This document shows positions 1-8,125 of a stretch of DNA of 64,000 bases, piece after piece; position 1 is the first letter of the stretch; every line of letters starts with the position of its first letter. Both the position numbers and the translations under genes were made by a program. The stretch is from CAZDDB01 sp963843285 (lineage in GTDB: Bacteria; Acidobacteriota; HRBIN11; JAKEFK01): assembly GCA_963843285.1 (NCBI GenBank), contig CAWJJO010000018.1, forward strand, positions 183,610-247,609, given 5' to 3'. The notes below the pieces were generated by a model. The model saw only the letters and a program-made list of their open reading frames with translations, was not told the origin of the DNA and did not search any database.

Positions 1-71
1 AGCTTGTAAACGGAAGCCAGAAGGCAAATATCGTAACGGCTGAAATCCAGCAAGCTGTGGCTTTGAACTAA
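1..71 (+). CDS. 3' end of a gene, probably adenylate kinase
   Basis: An open frame enters from the left edge and ends at the TAA at 69-71. The last 22 codons read LVNGSQKANIVTAEIQQAVALN. Only the C-terminal helix is visible, so the family cannot be proven from sequence. Adenylate kinases end in this kind of pattern, a short turn followed by an amphipathic helix. adk directly precedes map in the spc-type ribosomal locus of many bacteria. The stop lies 3 bases before the map start, which suggests co-transcription. The call rests mainly on gene order. Confidence 0.45.
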   Translation, partial: LVNGSQKANIVTAEIQQAVALN

Positions 72-74
72 TAT

Positions 75-824
75 ATGGTGCATCTAAAGACAGAACAGGA
101 GATCTCAAAGATCCGTAAGGCGAGTCAGATCGTTGCCCGGACCTTGCAGGTTCTCGCCGAACATGTTCAGGAAGGAATTACTACAAAGGAACTGGACAAG
201 ATCGCGGAGAGCGAGATCCGTAAAGAGGGTGGGTCCCCAGCCTTCAAAGGATACAGAGGCTTTCCTGCGACGCTATGCGTTTCTGTCAACGAAGAAATTA
301 TTCACGGGATCCCCTCCGGGAAGAAACTGAAGAAAGGGGATATTGTCGGACTGGACCTTGGCGCGATCTGGCAGGGATTCTATGGCGATGCTGCGAGAAC
401 AGTTGCCGTGGGCGAAATATCTGATGAGGCGAGAAAGCTGACAGAGGTGACCGAAGAGTCGTTGTGGATTGGAATCAAGCAAGCACGCTCCGGAAATCGC
501 GTGGGCGACATCGGTTATGCTGTGCAGCAACATGTGGAGGCTCACGGCTATTCGGTTGTACGGGAATTCGTAGGTCATGGCATTGGTCGCAGCCTGCATG
601 AAGATCCGCAAGTGCCGAATTACGGAAAACAGGGGCACGGTCATCGCTTGAAGCCTGGTCTGGTTCTGGCCATTGAACCGATGGTATGCATGGGAAGCAA
701 TGAAGTGATGATGTTGGAAGATAACTGGACAGCCGTTACAAAAGACGGATCGCTTTCAGCTCATTTTGAGCATTCGATCGCAATCACAAACAACGGTCCG
801 GTGATTCTATCCACTCTGGATTGA
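75..824 (+). CDS. map: Type I methionine aminopeptidase
   Basis: This cytosolic metalloenzyme removes the initiator methionine from nascent proteins. The 249-residue length is normal for the short bacterial type I enzyme without an N-terminal extension. The five metal ligands are visible: D94 in GLDLG, D105 in GDAART, H168 in VGHGIG, E201 in AIEP and E232 in HFEHS. The start at 75 follows the upstream stop by three bases, as expected in a packed operon. It lies between the probable adk tail and infA, the classic arrangement at the end of the spc operon. Identification is secure. Confidence 0.97.
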   Translation: MVHLKTEQEISKIRKASQIVARTLQVLAEHVQEGITTKELDKIAESEIRKEGGSPAFKGYRGFPATLCVSVNEEIIHGIPSGKKLKKGDIVGLDLGAIWQGFYGDAARTVAVGEISDEARKLTEVTEESLWIGIKQARSGNRVGDIGYAVQQHVEAHGYSVVREFVGHGIGRSLHEDPQVPNYGKQGHGHRLKPGLVLAIEPMVCMGSNEVMMLEDNWTAVTKDGSLSAHFEHSIAITNNGPVILSTLD

Positions 825-832
825 TTTACGGA

Positions 833-1054
833 ATGCCAAAAGAAGAAGCAATTGAAGTAACCGGAACAGTAACGGAAACACTGCCGAATGCGATGTTTCG
901 CGTTCGATTGGACGGAAAGGACCATATTGTGCTTGCGCACATATCCGGGAAGATGCGGAAGAATTTTATCCGGATTCTTCCCGGCGACAAGGTCAAAGTG
1001 GAATTAACTCCCTATGATCTGACGCGCGGCCGGATTACCTACCGGTTTAAGTGA
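833..1054 (+). CDS. infA: Translation initiation factor IF-1
   Basis: IF-1 is a small OB-fold protein that binds the 30S A site during initiation. The 73-residue product starts MPKEEAIEV and contains the conserved stretches HISGKMRKNFIRILPGD and YDLTRGRITYR. A TTG at 821 would add four residues and overlap the map stop. I prefer the ATG at 833 because IF-1 proteins almost always begin with Met, one small residue, then KE. The gene sits 8 bases after map and 7 bases before rpmJ, so the three are surely one transcript. Confidence 0.96.
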   Translation: MPKEEAIEVTGTVTETLPNAMFRVRLDGKDHIVLAHISGKMRKNFIRILPGDKVKVELTPYDLTRGRITYRFK

Positions 1055-1061
1055 GAAAAAT

Positions 1062-1175
1062 ATGAAGATTCGAGCATCAGTGAAGCGGATGTGTGATAAA
1101 TGCAAAATTATCATCCGGCGTGGAAGAATCCGGGTGATCTGTGAAAACCCGAAGCACAAACAGCGACAGGGATAA
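1062..1175 (+). CDS. rpmJ: 50S ribosomal protein L36
   Basis: This 37-codon gene encodes L36, a zinc-ribbon protein of the large subunit. It begins MKIRASVKRMCDKCK and ends KHKQRQG. The zinc ligands C11, C14, C27 and H32 are all present, so this is the zinc-binding form of L36. The position between infA and rpsM is the standard one. It is easily missed because of its size, but both sequence and context are unambiguous. Confidence 0.97.
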   Translation: MKIRASVKRMCDKCKIIIRRGRIRVICENPKHKQRQG

Positions 1176-1177
1176 TG

Positions 1178-1267
1178 ATTTCACCGCAGAGACGCAGAGT
1201 GTGCAGAGACAGGATGGAGAGTATTCCTTTTCTTTCCTCTGCGTTCTCGGCGTCTCTGCGGTGAAAT
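1178..1267. repeat. Inverted repeat with 18-bp arms inside the ribosomal operon
   Basis: The bases at 1178-1195 (ATTTCACCGCAGAGACGC) are the exact reverse complement of those at 1250-1267. The enclosed 54 bases contain further partly complementary text (gcagag / ctctgc). The element belongs to the dispersed family also seen at 4744, 12898, 28339, 32601 and 57446. It separates rpmJ from rpsM and ends just before the rpsM ribosome-binding site AAGGAGG. It would form a strong hairpin in the operon mRNA and could act as an attenuator or a stability element, but that is inference. Confidence 0.85.
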
Positions 1268-1282
1268 CCTAAGGAGGAATGT

Positions 1283-1699
1283 ATGGCACGTATTGCGGGA
1301 ATTGATTTGCCGCCGAACAAAAGGATTGAGGTCAGCCTGACCTATATTTACGGGATTGGCCGCGCGAGGTCTCAACAGATTTTGAAAAAAGCTCAGGTGG
1401 AAGAAGCGACGAAAGTGAAAGATCTGACCGAAGAACAGGTGAGCTCGATCCGGAAGGTCATTGATCAGGAAGGTAGAGTCGAAGGCGATCTCAAGAAAGA
1501 AGTAAACATGAACATCAAGCGGTTGATGGATATCGGTTGCTATCGCGGGATGAGGCATCGTCGCGGGTTGCCGGTTCGTGGCCAACGCACGCATACAAAC
1601 GCGCGTACCAGAAAAGGACCGCGAGGCAAGATGGTCACCATGAAGAAGCCGAAAGCGGCTGCTGCACCGGCGGTGGCGCCTGCGGCTCCGAAAGCGTAG
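1283..1699 (+). CDS. rpsM: 30S ribosomal protein S13
   Basis: S13 is a 30S head protein that contacts S19, tRNA and 23S rRNA (bridges B1a/b). The protein starts MARIAGIDLPPNKRIEVSLTY and carries the helix-two-turn-helix GIGRARSQQIL and the basic region GMRHRRGLPVRGQRTHTNARTRKGP typical of the family. It has 138 residues, slightly longer than usual because of an Ala/Pro-rich C-terminal tail after KGPRGKMV. A clear AAGGAGG lies upstream of the ATG. It is followed 12 bases later by rpsK. Confidence 0.97.
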   Translation: MARIAGIDLPPNKRIEVSLTYIYGIGRARSQQILKKAQVEEATKVKDLTEEQVSSIRKVIDQEGRVEGDLKKEVNMNIKRLMDIGCYRGMRHRRGLPVRGQRTHTNARTRKGPRGKMVTMKKPKAAAAPAVAPAAPKA

Positions 1700-1711
1700 A
1701 GGTAGCGTATT

Positions 1712-2101
1712 ATGACAAGTTCTCCAAAAAAGAGTTCCAAAAAGAAGGATCTGAAAGTTCCAGTGGGAATCGTTCACATTCAGGCAACTTTCAATAACGC
1801 AATTATTACGATCACCGATTTGCAGGGAAATGTGGTGAGCTGGGCCTCTGCGGGCACTCTCGGATTCAAGGGTTCCCGAAAAGGAACTCCATTCGGTGCG
1901 CAACAGGCAGCAGTCAAATGCGGACAGGAAGCGATCAAGCACGGCTTGAAACGCGTTCATGTTCGTGTAAAAGGACCTGGCGCAGGCCGCGAGTCCGCAA
2001 TCCGCGCTTTGCAATCAATTGGAATCGAAATCAAGTCTATCAAGGATGTGACGCCGATCCCTCACAATGGTTGCCGTCCACCTAAACGGAGAAGAGTGTA
2101 A
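1712..2101 (+). CDS. rpsK: 30S ribosomal protein S11
   Basis: S11 forms part of the 30S platform near the mRNA exit and Shine-Dalgarno helix. The 129-residue protein has the conserved core HIQATFNNAIITITD, GFKGSRKGTPFGAQ and GPGAGRESAIRAL, and ends in the family signature DVTPIPHNGCRPPKRRRV. A lysine/serine-rich N-terminus precedes the core. The stop codon overlaps the rpsD start by one base, implying translational coupling. Confidence 0.97.
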   Translation: MTSSPKKSSKKKDLKVPVGIVHIQATFNNAIITITDLQGNVVSWASAGTLGFKGSRKGTPFGAQQAAVKCGQEAIKHGLKRVHVRVKGPGAGRESAIRALQSIGIEIKSIKDVTPIPHNGCRPPKRRRV

Positions 2102-2727
2102 TGGCTAGATATATTGGGCCAGTTTGTCGACGTTGCCGGCGGGAGGGAGTAAAACTCTTCTTGAAAGGCGAAAAATGTTTTACAAAGTGCATTATCGAGA
2201 AGAGACCCACGATTCCGGGGCAGCATGGTAGAAACCGAAGGGCAAAATTGCTTGGGTTCGGTCTGCAACTGCGTGAGAAACAGAAGGTAAAGCGGATGTA
2301 CGGGCTTGTTGAAAAACAGTTCCGTCTTACTTTTGCGCGGGCAGAGAAAGGAAAAGGAATCACCGGCGAAGCCCTGCTGGTCCTTTTGGAAAGCCGCCTG
2401 GACAACATTCTGTATCGTCTGGGGCTTGCATCTTCAAGAGCGCAGGCAAGACAGTTCATCCAGCACGGTCATGTGCGCGTGAATTCTCAGAAGGTCACGA
2501 TCCCTTCTTATTCCGTTTCGCCCGGGGATGTGATCGGATTGAAAGAACACTTGATGGAAAATGTGCATGTCGTGCAGGCAGTCAATGTCAGCCGCAGCCG
2601 CGGCGTGCCACCCTGGTTGGAGCTGGATCCGGAAAAACCGCAAGGGAGAGTGATTGCTCTTCCAACTAGAGCGGATCTGACTATGCCGATCCAGGAGAAT
2701 CTGATCGTCGAGCTTTATTCAAAGTAA
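2101..2727 (+). CDS. rpsD: 30S ribosomal protein S4
   Basis: S4 is a primary 16S rRNA-binding protein and, in some bacteria, an autoregulator of this operon. The 208-residue product has an N-terminal four-cysteine zinc site (C9, C12, C26, C30), so it is the C+ form. The S4 RNA-binding domain follows, with LESRLDNILYRLGLA and ARQFIQHGHVRVN around residues 95-125. The C-terminus ends in the typical QENLIVELYSK. It begins on the last base of the rpsK stop. Confidence 0.97.
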   Translation: MARYIGPVCRRCRREGVKLFLKGEKCFTKCIIEKRPTIPGQHGRNRRAKLLGFGLQLREKQKVKRMYGLVEKQFRLTFARAEKGKGITGEALLVLLESRLDNILYRLGLASSRAQARQFIQHGHVRVNSQKVTIPSYSVSPGDVIGLKEHLMENVHVVQAVNVSRSRGVPPWLELDPEKPQGRVIALPTRADLTMPIQENLIVELYSK

Positions 2728-2825
2728 TTTTTGCAGGGCAAAACCTGCATCACTGGAACGAAACAGCATCGGGGAGTGTACCAACCCTGCTGCAGAGGTT
2801 CCAAGATTGAGGAGGAATTCCGATA

Positions 2826-3794
2826 ATGGTATTAGAAGGTTTTCAAAAACCGGCTCGTTTGAATATCAATAAAGAAACGTTAACCGGGACGTATGGCCTT
2901 TTCTACGCGCAGCCGTTTGAAAAGGGTTTTGGGATTACCGTGGGGAACGCCCTGCGGCGAGTTCTGATTTCGTCCATTGAAGGAGCGGCCATCACTGCCG
3001 TAAAAATCGCAGGAGTGCTGCACGAATTCTCCACGATACCCGGAGTAGTCGAAGATGTCACTGACATCATTCTGAATCTAAAGCAGGTTCCGATTCAGTT
3101 GATGGCGGATCATCAGAAGATCATTTCCATCACGGCAACCGAAATCGGTCCTGTGACCGCGGGGATGGTGAAACATGATGCGGACATCAAGATTTTGAAC
3201 CCCGACCTCCACATCGCGACGATTGGAGACCGGGGCAAACTGGAAATGGAGATGGTGGTTCAAAGAGGGCGCGGTTATGTGGCCGCGGAAAGAAATGTAC
3301 AAAAGGATCTCGGGATCGGATATATTCCTCTCGATTCAGTGCATTCCCCAGTATTGAAGGTGAAATATCATGTCGAACCGGCGCGTGTCGGCCAATCCAG
3401 CCAGTATGAGAAGTTGACATTGGAGATCTGGACGAACGGCACGATTTCTCCGGTAGATGCGCTGTCCAATGCAGCCGAAATCCTTTCGGATCATCTGGAT
3501 ATTTTCATTGAGCTGGATGAGGCAAGGTCCTTGCCGGCTGCAGATGATGCGGCCAGAAAGGGCGGAAAAGTAGCAGCGTCTTCCAAAGATGCGCTGGACA
3601 AGAGCATCGAAGAACTCGAGTTGGGCGTTCGCGCATACAACTGTTTGAAGAATGCGAACATTTACACGTTGAAGGATCTTGTGACAAAAACGGAATCGGA
3701 CTTGCTGAAGACAAAACATTTTGGACGCAAGTCATTGCAACAGGTCAAACATGTTCTGGACAGCATGGGCTTGTCTCTGGGCATGGAAGTATAG
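2826..3794 (+). CDS. rpoA: RNA polymerase alpha subunit
   Basis: This is the alpha subunit, which dimerises to nucleate RNA polymerase and binds UP elements and activators. The 322-residue protein contains the N-terminal assembly domain (GFGITVGNALRRVLISSIEG near residues 35-55) and a C-terminal domain with two helix-hairpin-helix motifs (LELGVRAYNCLKNANIYT and HFGRKSLQQVKHVL). A good GAGGAGG precedes the ATG. The 98-base gap after rpsD holds a small inverted repeat (GCAGGGCAAAACCTGC, 2733-2748), which could mark an internal promoter or attenuator region. Confidence 0.97.
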   Translation: MVLEGFQKPARLNINKETLTGTYGLFYAQPFEKGFGITVGNALRRVLISSIEGAAITAVKIAGVLHEFSTIPGVVEDVTDIILNLKQVPIQLMADHQKIISITATEIGPVTAGMVKHDADIKILNPDLHIATIGDRGKLEMEMVVQRGRGYVAAERNVQKDLGIGYIPLDSVHSPVLKVKYHVEPARVGQSSQYEKLTLEIWTNGTISPVDALSNAAEILSDHLDIFIELDEARSLPAADDAARKGGKVAASSKDALDKSIEELELGVRAYNCLKNANIYTLKDLVTKTESDLLKTKHFGRKSLQQVKHVLDSMGLSLGMEV

Positions 3795-3803
3795 GAGTTT
3801 GTT

Positions 3804-4280
3804 ATGCGCCATCGAAACAGGCGAGGAAAGCTCGGTAAGAAAACCGCACACCGGCTGATGATGCTGCGGAACATGGCTACATCTTTGTTTGACAAAGAGC
3901 GAATCATGACCACACTTCCGAAAGCCAAGCAACTACGGCCTTTTGCTGAGAAACTGATCACGCTTGCCCGGAAGCAAAATTTGGCTGCCCGCCGTCAGAC
4001 ACTGGAAATGATCACTGACAAGGATGTGGTGAAAAAGCTGTTTGATGTCATTGCCAAACGCTACGCAGAAGACAAAGGCGGTTACACCCGGATCGTTGCC
4101 TATCGCAACCGCTGGGGTGATGGCGCGCAACTTGCCTTTCTGGAGCTGAAAGGCGCAGTGCTTCCTGAAAAAGAAGAGAAGCCCGGCAAAAAGAAGAAAG
4201 CGGAAGCTGCTCCCGAAAAGGAAGCGACTCCAAAGAAGAAGAAAAGCGCAGTCAAACCGAAAGCCGAAACAGCCGAATAG
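3804..4280 (+). CDS. rplQ: 50S ribosomal protein L17
   Basis: L17 sits near the peptide exit tunnel of the large subunit. The start MRHRNRRGKLGKKTAHR is diagnostic. The conserved core ends near residue 118 (GDGAQLAFLELKG). About 40 more residues follow, built of Lys, Glu, Ala and Pro (PGKKKKAEAAPEKEATPKKK), a low-complexity tail seen in L17 of several phyla. It closes the ribosomal block; nrdR follows after 7 bases. Confidence 0.96.
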   Translation: MRHRNRRGKLGKKTAHRLMMLRNMATSLFDKERIMTTLPKAKQLRPFAEKLITLARKQNLAARRQTLEMITDKDVVKKLFDVIAKRYAEDKGGYTRIVAYRNRWGDGAQLAFLELKGAVLPEKEEKPGKKKKAEAAPEKEATPKKKKSAVKPKAETAE

Positions 4281-4287
4281 CTCTCCA

Positions 4288-4743
4288 ATGAACTGTCCGT
4301 ATTGCGGGTCCAAACAAAATCGTGTGATCGACTCCCGTGAATCCAAAAGAGGGGAGTCGATCCGGCGGCGGCGGGAATGCGAGGATTGCAAGAAGCGTTT
4401 CACCAGCTATGAGCGGGTGGAAGAAATTCTTTTCATGGTGGTTAAGAAGGACGGCCGGCGCGAGAGATATGATCGCGGCAAGATCCTGGGCGGCCTGTTG
4501 AAAGCCGCCGAAAAACGCCCTATTCCAATTACCGAGCTGGAAACTGTTGCGGATGAAATCGAAAGCCTGCTTGCGGATCGTCCGGAAAAGGAGATCAGCA
4601 CAAAAGAAGTCGGCGCCTACATCATGGACAAGCTCCGGCGACTGGATAAAGTCGCCTACGTGCGATTCGCTTCAGTCTACCGTGAGTTCAAAGACATCGG
4701 CGAATTCATGGATGAGCTGAAATCCCTCCTGAACGAACGGTAG
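4288..4743 (+). CDS. nrdR: Transcriptional repressor NrdR
   Basis: NrdR is a zinc-finger/ATP-cone repressor that controls ribonucleotide reductase genes in response to (d)ATP. The 151-residue protein opens with a zinc ribbon (CPYCGSKQNRVIDSRES, with the second pair in CEDCKKRF). An ATP-cone domain follows (VVKKDGRRERYDRGKILGGL, then DKLRRLDKVAYVRFASVYREF). Length and motif order match the family. No ribonucleotide reductase gene is in the window, so targets cannot be checked here. It is probably read through from rplQ. Confidence 0.96.
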   Translation: MNCPYCGSKQNRVIDSRESKRGESIRRRRECEDCKKRFTSYERVEEILFMVVKKDGRRERYDRGKILGGLLKAAEKRPIPITELETVADEIESLLADRPEKEISTKEVGAYIMDKLRRLDKVAYVRFASVYREFKDIGEFMDELKSLLNER

Positions 4744-4866
4744 GGATTTCACCACAAAGGCACAAAGAACACGAAGGGCTAAGAAAAGAATATTCATCAC
4801 CTCATCCCCTGAATCCCCACATCTTCTTTCTTACACTTCCTCTCTTTGCGTCTTTGCGAGAAATCC
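4744..4866. repeat. Dispersed inverted repeat (TTTCACCACAAAGGCAC family)
   Basis: The left arm at 4744-4769 (GGATTTCACCACAAAGGCAC...) pairs imperfectly with the right arm ending GCGAGAAATCC at 4866. Both ends share GGATTTC as an inverted terminus. It fills nearly the whole space between nrdR and the next gene. It belongs to the same sequence family as the elements at 1178, 12898, 28339, 29591, 32601 and 57446. It has no coding potential of its own. Confidence 0.75.
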
Positions 4867-4873
4867 TGCTAAC

Positions 4874-5497
4874 ATGTCACCTGTGATACGGATTGCGCTT
4901 CTATTCGGACTCTGCTTTTTGGTCTGCTCAGGCCTTTTTGCCATCGATGAAATGACGCAGTACGAGCTACTCGCTCCTGAAACCCACCAATTCGCGATTC
5001 GATATGACGTTTCAGCGACAATTCCTGGCAGCACTGTCTACTTCAACATCATTCGCCCCGGGAGCGAAGCCAGCAATGAAAGAGCAATCGACCGTAGCAC
5101 CGGCAAGGACCTGGAGTTTGTACTCACAAACGGGAAGGAGGCGAAATCAGCAGGTCAAGCGGAGGCCGATACTGCCGATGAAACCGGCTTCATCAAGATC
5201 AAATTGCCGCATCCGGTTCCCCAACAAGGAGAGTTTCGCCTGCGGATTTTCAAAACATACAAGGATTCAAAATCCTATTTTGGTGAAGGGCCCCGGATCG
5301 TCTTTGAGCGCAATCTGGGGGTGAAAAGAAACGTCATCATTTTTCCTCAGCGTTATGAAATTATTTTCTCGAGTGTTCCTGTAATCGTAAGCCTGGAGCC
5401 GGACGGGCGCATGAAAGTCAGCATGGTAAATGATCGTGAAGATGAGCTGGAAGTGCGCATTGAGGCTAGAAAATTGGCTGAGAAAGAAAAAAAATGA
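4874..5497 (+). CDS. Secreted protein of unknown function, first of a tandem pair
   Basis: The 207-residue product begins with a signal peptide (MSPVIRIALLFGLCFLVCSGLFA), so it is exported. The mature part is predicted mainly beta. It contains LLAPETHQFAIRYD near residue 35, LPHPVPQQGEFRLRIFKTY near residue 115 and DREDELEVRIEAR near the end. These three blocks recur in the next gene (LLEPSTHQF, LLQPVPSGGSVRIRVLETY, PRNDELHIVLRA), so the two are paralogues from a duplication. The stop overlaps the next start by four bases (ATGA). I do not recognise the family and propose no function. Confidence 0.75.
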   Translation: MSPVIRIALLFGLCFLVCSGLFAIDEMTQYELLAPETHQFAIRYDVSATIPGSTVYFNIIRPGSEASNERAIDRSTGKDLEFVLTNGKEAKSAGQAEADTADETGFIKIKLPHPVPQQGEFRLRIFKTYKDSKSYFGEGPRIVFERNLGVKRNVIIFPQRYEIIFSSVPVIVSLEPDGRMKVSMVNDREDELEVRIEARKLAEKEKK

Positions 5498-6120
5498 AGA
5501 ATCTGTTTTTTGTCATTGTGATGCTGCTGGGCGAGTTTCTGTTTGCGCAGGAAGAGCCATTTCATCGCGCTGATGGCGATCGCGAAATTATTTACTGGCT
5601 CCTGGAGCCGTCGACGCATCAGTTTCGCTTTTCTCACGATTTTAATATCGTTCGCAGCGGGCAAAAATATGCCCACAGTTTTGTGCGAAAAGGGAGCATT
5701 GTTTCTGATGACATTACTTTCATCGATCTGGATACCGGCAGGAAGCTGGCAACGAAGAAGGTCACCGGAAAAGAGGTGAATGCGCTTGGCTATTATCAGG
5801 AGAAAACAGATGAGACGGATGTCGTGGTTCAGGGGGAGTTGTTGCAGCCTGTGCCGTCCGGCGGAAGTGTTCGTATTCGTGTCCTGGAGACGTACACGGA
5901 TGGAGAACGGTACTATCTGGATGTAAACGGAGAACTTGTCTGGGACCGCACGTTTGGCCGGCCACGCAATATTCTGATGCTGCCGCCGGGTTGGATGCTG
6001 AAATCCTGCAACTTTCCGGCTCGAATCGGTGAGGATAAAGAAGGAAGAATTTACCTGGTACTGGACAATCCCCGAAACGATGAGCTACACATCGTTCTCC
6101 GTGCCGTTCGGCGCAACTGA
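5494..6120 (+). CDS. Secreted protein of unknown function, second of a tandem pair
   Basis: This 208-residue protein has a signal peptide (MKNLFFVIVMLLGEFLFAQ) and shares the layout of the preceding gene. The shared blocks are LLEPSTHQFRFSHD, LLQPVPSGGSVRIRVLETY, a positively charged FGRPRNILMLPPGW segment and a final DELHIVLRAVRRN. The overall similarity is modest, so the duplication is old or the copies have diverged in function. It overlaps the upstream gene by four bases and is surely co-translated with it. The function is unknown; the mature chain looks like an all-beta periplasmic or surface domain. Confidence 0.75.
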   Translation: MKNLFFVIVMLLGEFLFAQEEPFHRADGDREIIYWLLEPSTHQFRFSHDFNIVRSGQKYAHSFVRKGSIVSDDITFIDLDTGRKLATKKVTGKEVNALGYYQEKTDETDVVVQGELLQPVPSGGSVRIRVLETYTDGERYYLDVNGELVWDRTFGRPRNILMLPPGWMLKSCNFPARIGEDKEGRIYLVLDNPRNDELHIVLRAVRRN

Positions 6121-6133
6121 ACGAAATCTTCTC

Positions 6134-8017
6134 CTACTTTCCGTAGAGGGATTCGAGTTCCTGAAGCCGTTGTTCCAGGATTTGCATTGAGCCTTTCACG
6201 TTCGCCGGATCAAATGGATTCAGGTTCAGATGCTTCTGCAGTAAGTTGACCGGCGTGTCGGGAAACCCACCGGCCATCAATTCCACATACTTCCGATCAA
6301 ATTCGGGATTGGTTGTGTGCTGCTGGTAGTAGCTGATGGCCATCAAGTTTGCAAACAGATAGTTGATGTAGTACCTGGGGCTGCCAAAGAAGTGTGGAGT
6401 AAAGCTCCAGTTGTACTTCAGAAAATCGTGCTTGTTGTAGTCCTCGCCTACGTATTGCAATCCGATTTCCTTCCAGAGCGCATGGACCTGATCGGGATTG
6501 GAGATCTCGCCTGACTGAATCTTCTTATAAGCCGTGTATTCGAATTGTGAGCGCATGACGATATCAAAGAACCGTCGCAGTGCAACACTCAGCCATTGTT
6601 CCAGATAGTAGATCTTGTCTTCTTTGTTCGTTGCATTTCTGTAAAGATACTCCGCAGTTACAAATTCATTGAGCATCGCGAAACTTTCTGTGAAATAAGA
6701 AGGACCATCGAAATATGCGGGCGGGACTTTGTTTTCCTGGATCAAGTCGTAGTGGACAACGTGTCCGCCTTCATGCGCCAAGGTGAGCAGGTCATCCATA
6801 TAGCCATGGAACGTGAACGAGTAGAAAACAAACGGCGTTCCATAATAGCCCCACGCAAACGCGCCCGGAACGCGGTTTTCTCCCTTCACAATGTCCAGCC
6901 TTTGGTTCGCCGGATCTAGCAAATTTGCAAGATCGGCGGAGTATTTCTCGCCATGGAACGCAAGCGCCTTTTTCAGGATATCGGACGTTTCCCCAATGGT
7001 GAATTGAGGCCGTTTGAAATCGGCCGCCACCACCTCCATATCCCACGGCTCGACGGCATCGATTCCGGAGACCGCGCGAATGCGATCCTTTCGCGCCTGG
7101 ATGTATCGCTTCATTAAAGACGCATACTTTGCAATCTCGGCGTAAAAGCTGTCGGCTTGTTGTTCAGTCAGGTATGCGTCAAACAGCGAGCTGTCAAAAC
7201 CATCTTTGAAGTTACGAACAGAACTGCCGGAGTTAATGGCATTGGATGTCTTGATGAGCAGGAATCCGAACAGATCCGCGCTGGCACTATACTCATCATA
7301 GAGCTTTAGTAGCGCGTCTTTTCTCAGATTGCGATCCCTTTCCTTGCTGAGAATGGATCTGTCTCGGTATACATTAAAGGTGCCGCTTTCCGTTTTAATC
7401 TCGGAGAATTTCGTTCGATCCAGCAGCCTCTGAAAGAACTGGTTCTGCCAGGAATAGAGCTCCGGCGAGAGGCGGCTCAGAAGTTGTTCCTGGTCGGCAC
7501 TCAGAGTATATGGTTTGTAACGGGTATTCTGCTGCAGATAGAAACGGTACATAGCCAGCTCAGGTTTCTCACTGATTCGTTTTTCCAGATCGGTATCCGA
7601 TAGCTGCCGCAATTCTGTGCTGATAAAAGCAATTTTGGCGTAAATCTCCGAGAGGTCCCGATCGGTCGCCGACATTGCCGGTTCGAGTTTCGTATTGGTT
7701 GCAAAGCCAAGATAGCGGTATACGGTCATCTTTTGGGTGAGAAGGCTCAATCGTTCCAGCTTGATTGCAAGATCATACAACCCGGCGCCAGATGCCGTTA
7801 CTTTTCCCTTGTAAGACTGCACATCATCTGCAATCTTTCGGGCTTCGGCCAAATCCTTCTGGAAAGCCTCTTCGCCGGCGTAGTACCTTTTTGTAAGATC
7901 CCAGTGATATTTGGGCGCTATGTCCGGCGGTATTGACTGGAATTCAGTCTCTCCCGCAACAAAGGGGGCGTAAAAAGGGAGAATCAGCAATATCATCAGT
8001 ATTTTGCTCCTGGACAT
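6134..8017 (-). CDS. M3-family (oligoendopeptidase F-like) zinc metallopeptidase, exported
   Basis: The 627-residue protein starts with a signal peptide (MSRSKILMILLILPFYAPFVAGE), so it probably acts in the periplasm. Oligoendopeptidase F itself is usually cytosolic. The zinc site HEGGH lies at residues 415-419, and a family-typical segment rich in Tyr and Phe follows. The N-terminal 200 residues match the helical PepF lobe. It cleaves short peptides in known relatives; the substrate here is unknown. It is transcribed divergently from the topoisomerase VI operon and converges on the paralogue pair. Confidence 0.9.
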   Translation of the reverse strand: MSRSKILMILLILPFYAPFVAGETEFQSIPPDIAPKYHWDLTKRYYAGEEAFQKDLAEARKIADDVQSYKGKVTASGAGLYDLAIKLERLSLLTQKMTVYRYLGFATNTKLEPAMSATDRDLSEIYAKIAFISTELRQLSDTDLEKRISEKPELAMYRFYLQQNTRYKPYTLSADQEQLLSRLSPELYSWQNQFFQRLLDRTKFSEIKTESGTFNVYRDRSILSKERDRNLRKDALLKLYDEYSASADLFGFLLIKTSNAINSGSSVRNFKDGFDSSLFDAYLTEQQADSFYAEIAKYASLMKRYIQARKDRIRAVSGIDAVEPWDMEVVAADFKRPQFTIGETSDILKKALAFHGEKYSADLANLLDPANQRLDIVKGENRVPGAFAWGYYGTPFVFYSFTFHGYMDDLLTLAHEGGHVVHYDLIQENKVPPAYFDGPSYFTESFAMLNEFVTAEYLYRNATNKEDKIYYLEQWLSVALRRFFDIVMRSQFEYTAYKKIQSGEISNPDQVHALWKEIGLQYVGEDYNKHDFLKYNWSFTPHFFGSPRYYINYLFANLMAISYYQQHTTNPEFDRKYVELMAGGFPDTPVNLLQKHLNLNPFDPANVKGSMQILEQRLQELESLYGK

Positions 8018-8072
8018 GAAAAAATAGACCTCCTGGCTCCCAAAGAGTATATAATTCTTTCCAGTACTTTGT

Positions 8073-8084
8073 AACGTCGACGTT
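8073..8084. promoter_or_regulatory. 12-bp perfect palindrome in the divergent promoter region
   Basis: AACGTCGACGTT is self-complementary. It lies in the 108-base gap between the M3 peptidase and topoisomerase VI genes, with a related half site GGCGTTATAAA just downstream. A TATAAT-like hexamer occurs at 8049-8054. The placement fits a repressor operator for one or both genes, but this is inference from symmetry and position only. Confidence 0.35.
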
Positions 8085-8125
8085 CCGGCGTTATAAAAAG
8101 ATGATTTTGAGGATGAGGACTGGAG

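Noticed and set aside
1181..2014. 277-codon open frame on the minus strand across rpsM and rpsK
   Set aside because: It is antisense to two unmistakable ribosomal protein genes, is rich in Arg, Cys and His, and has no start signal or domain.
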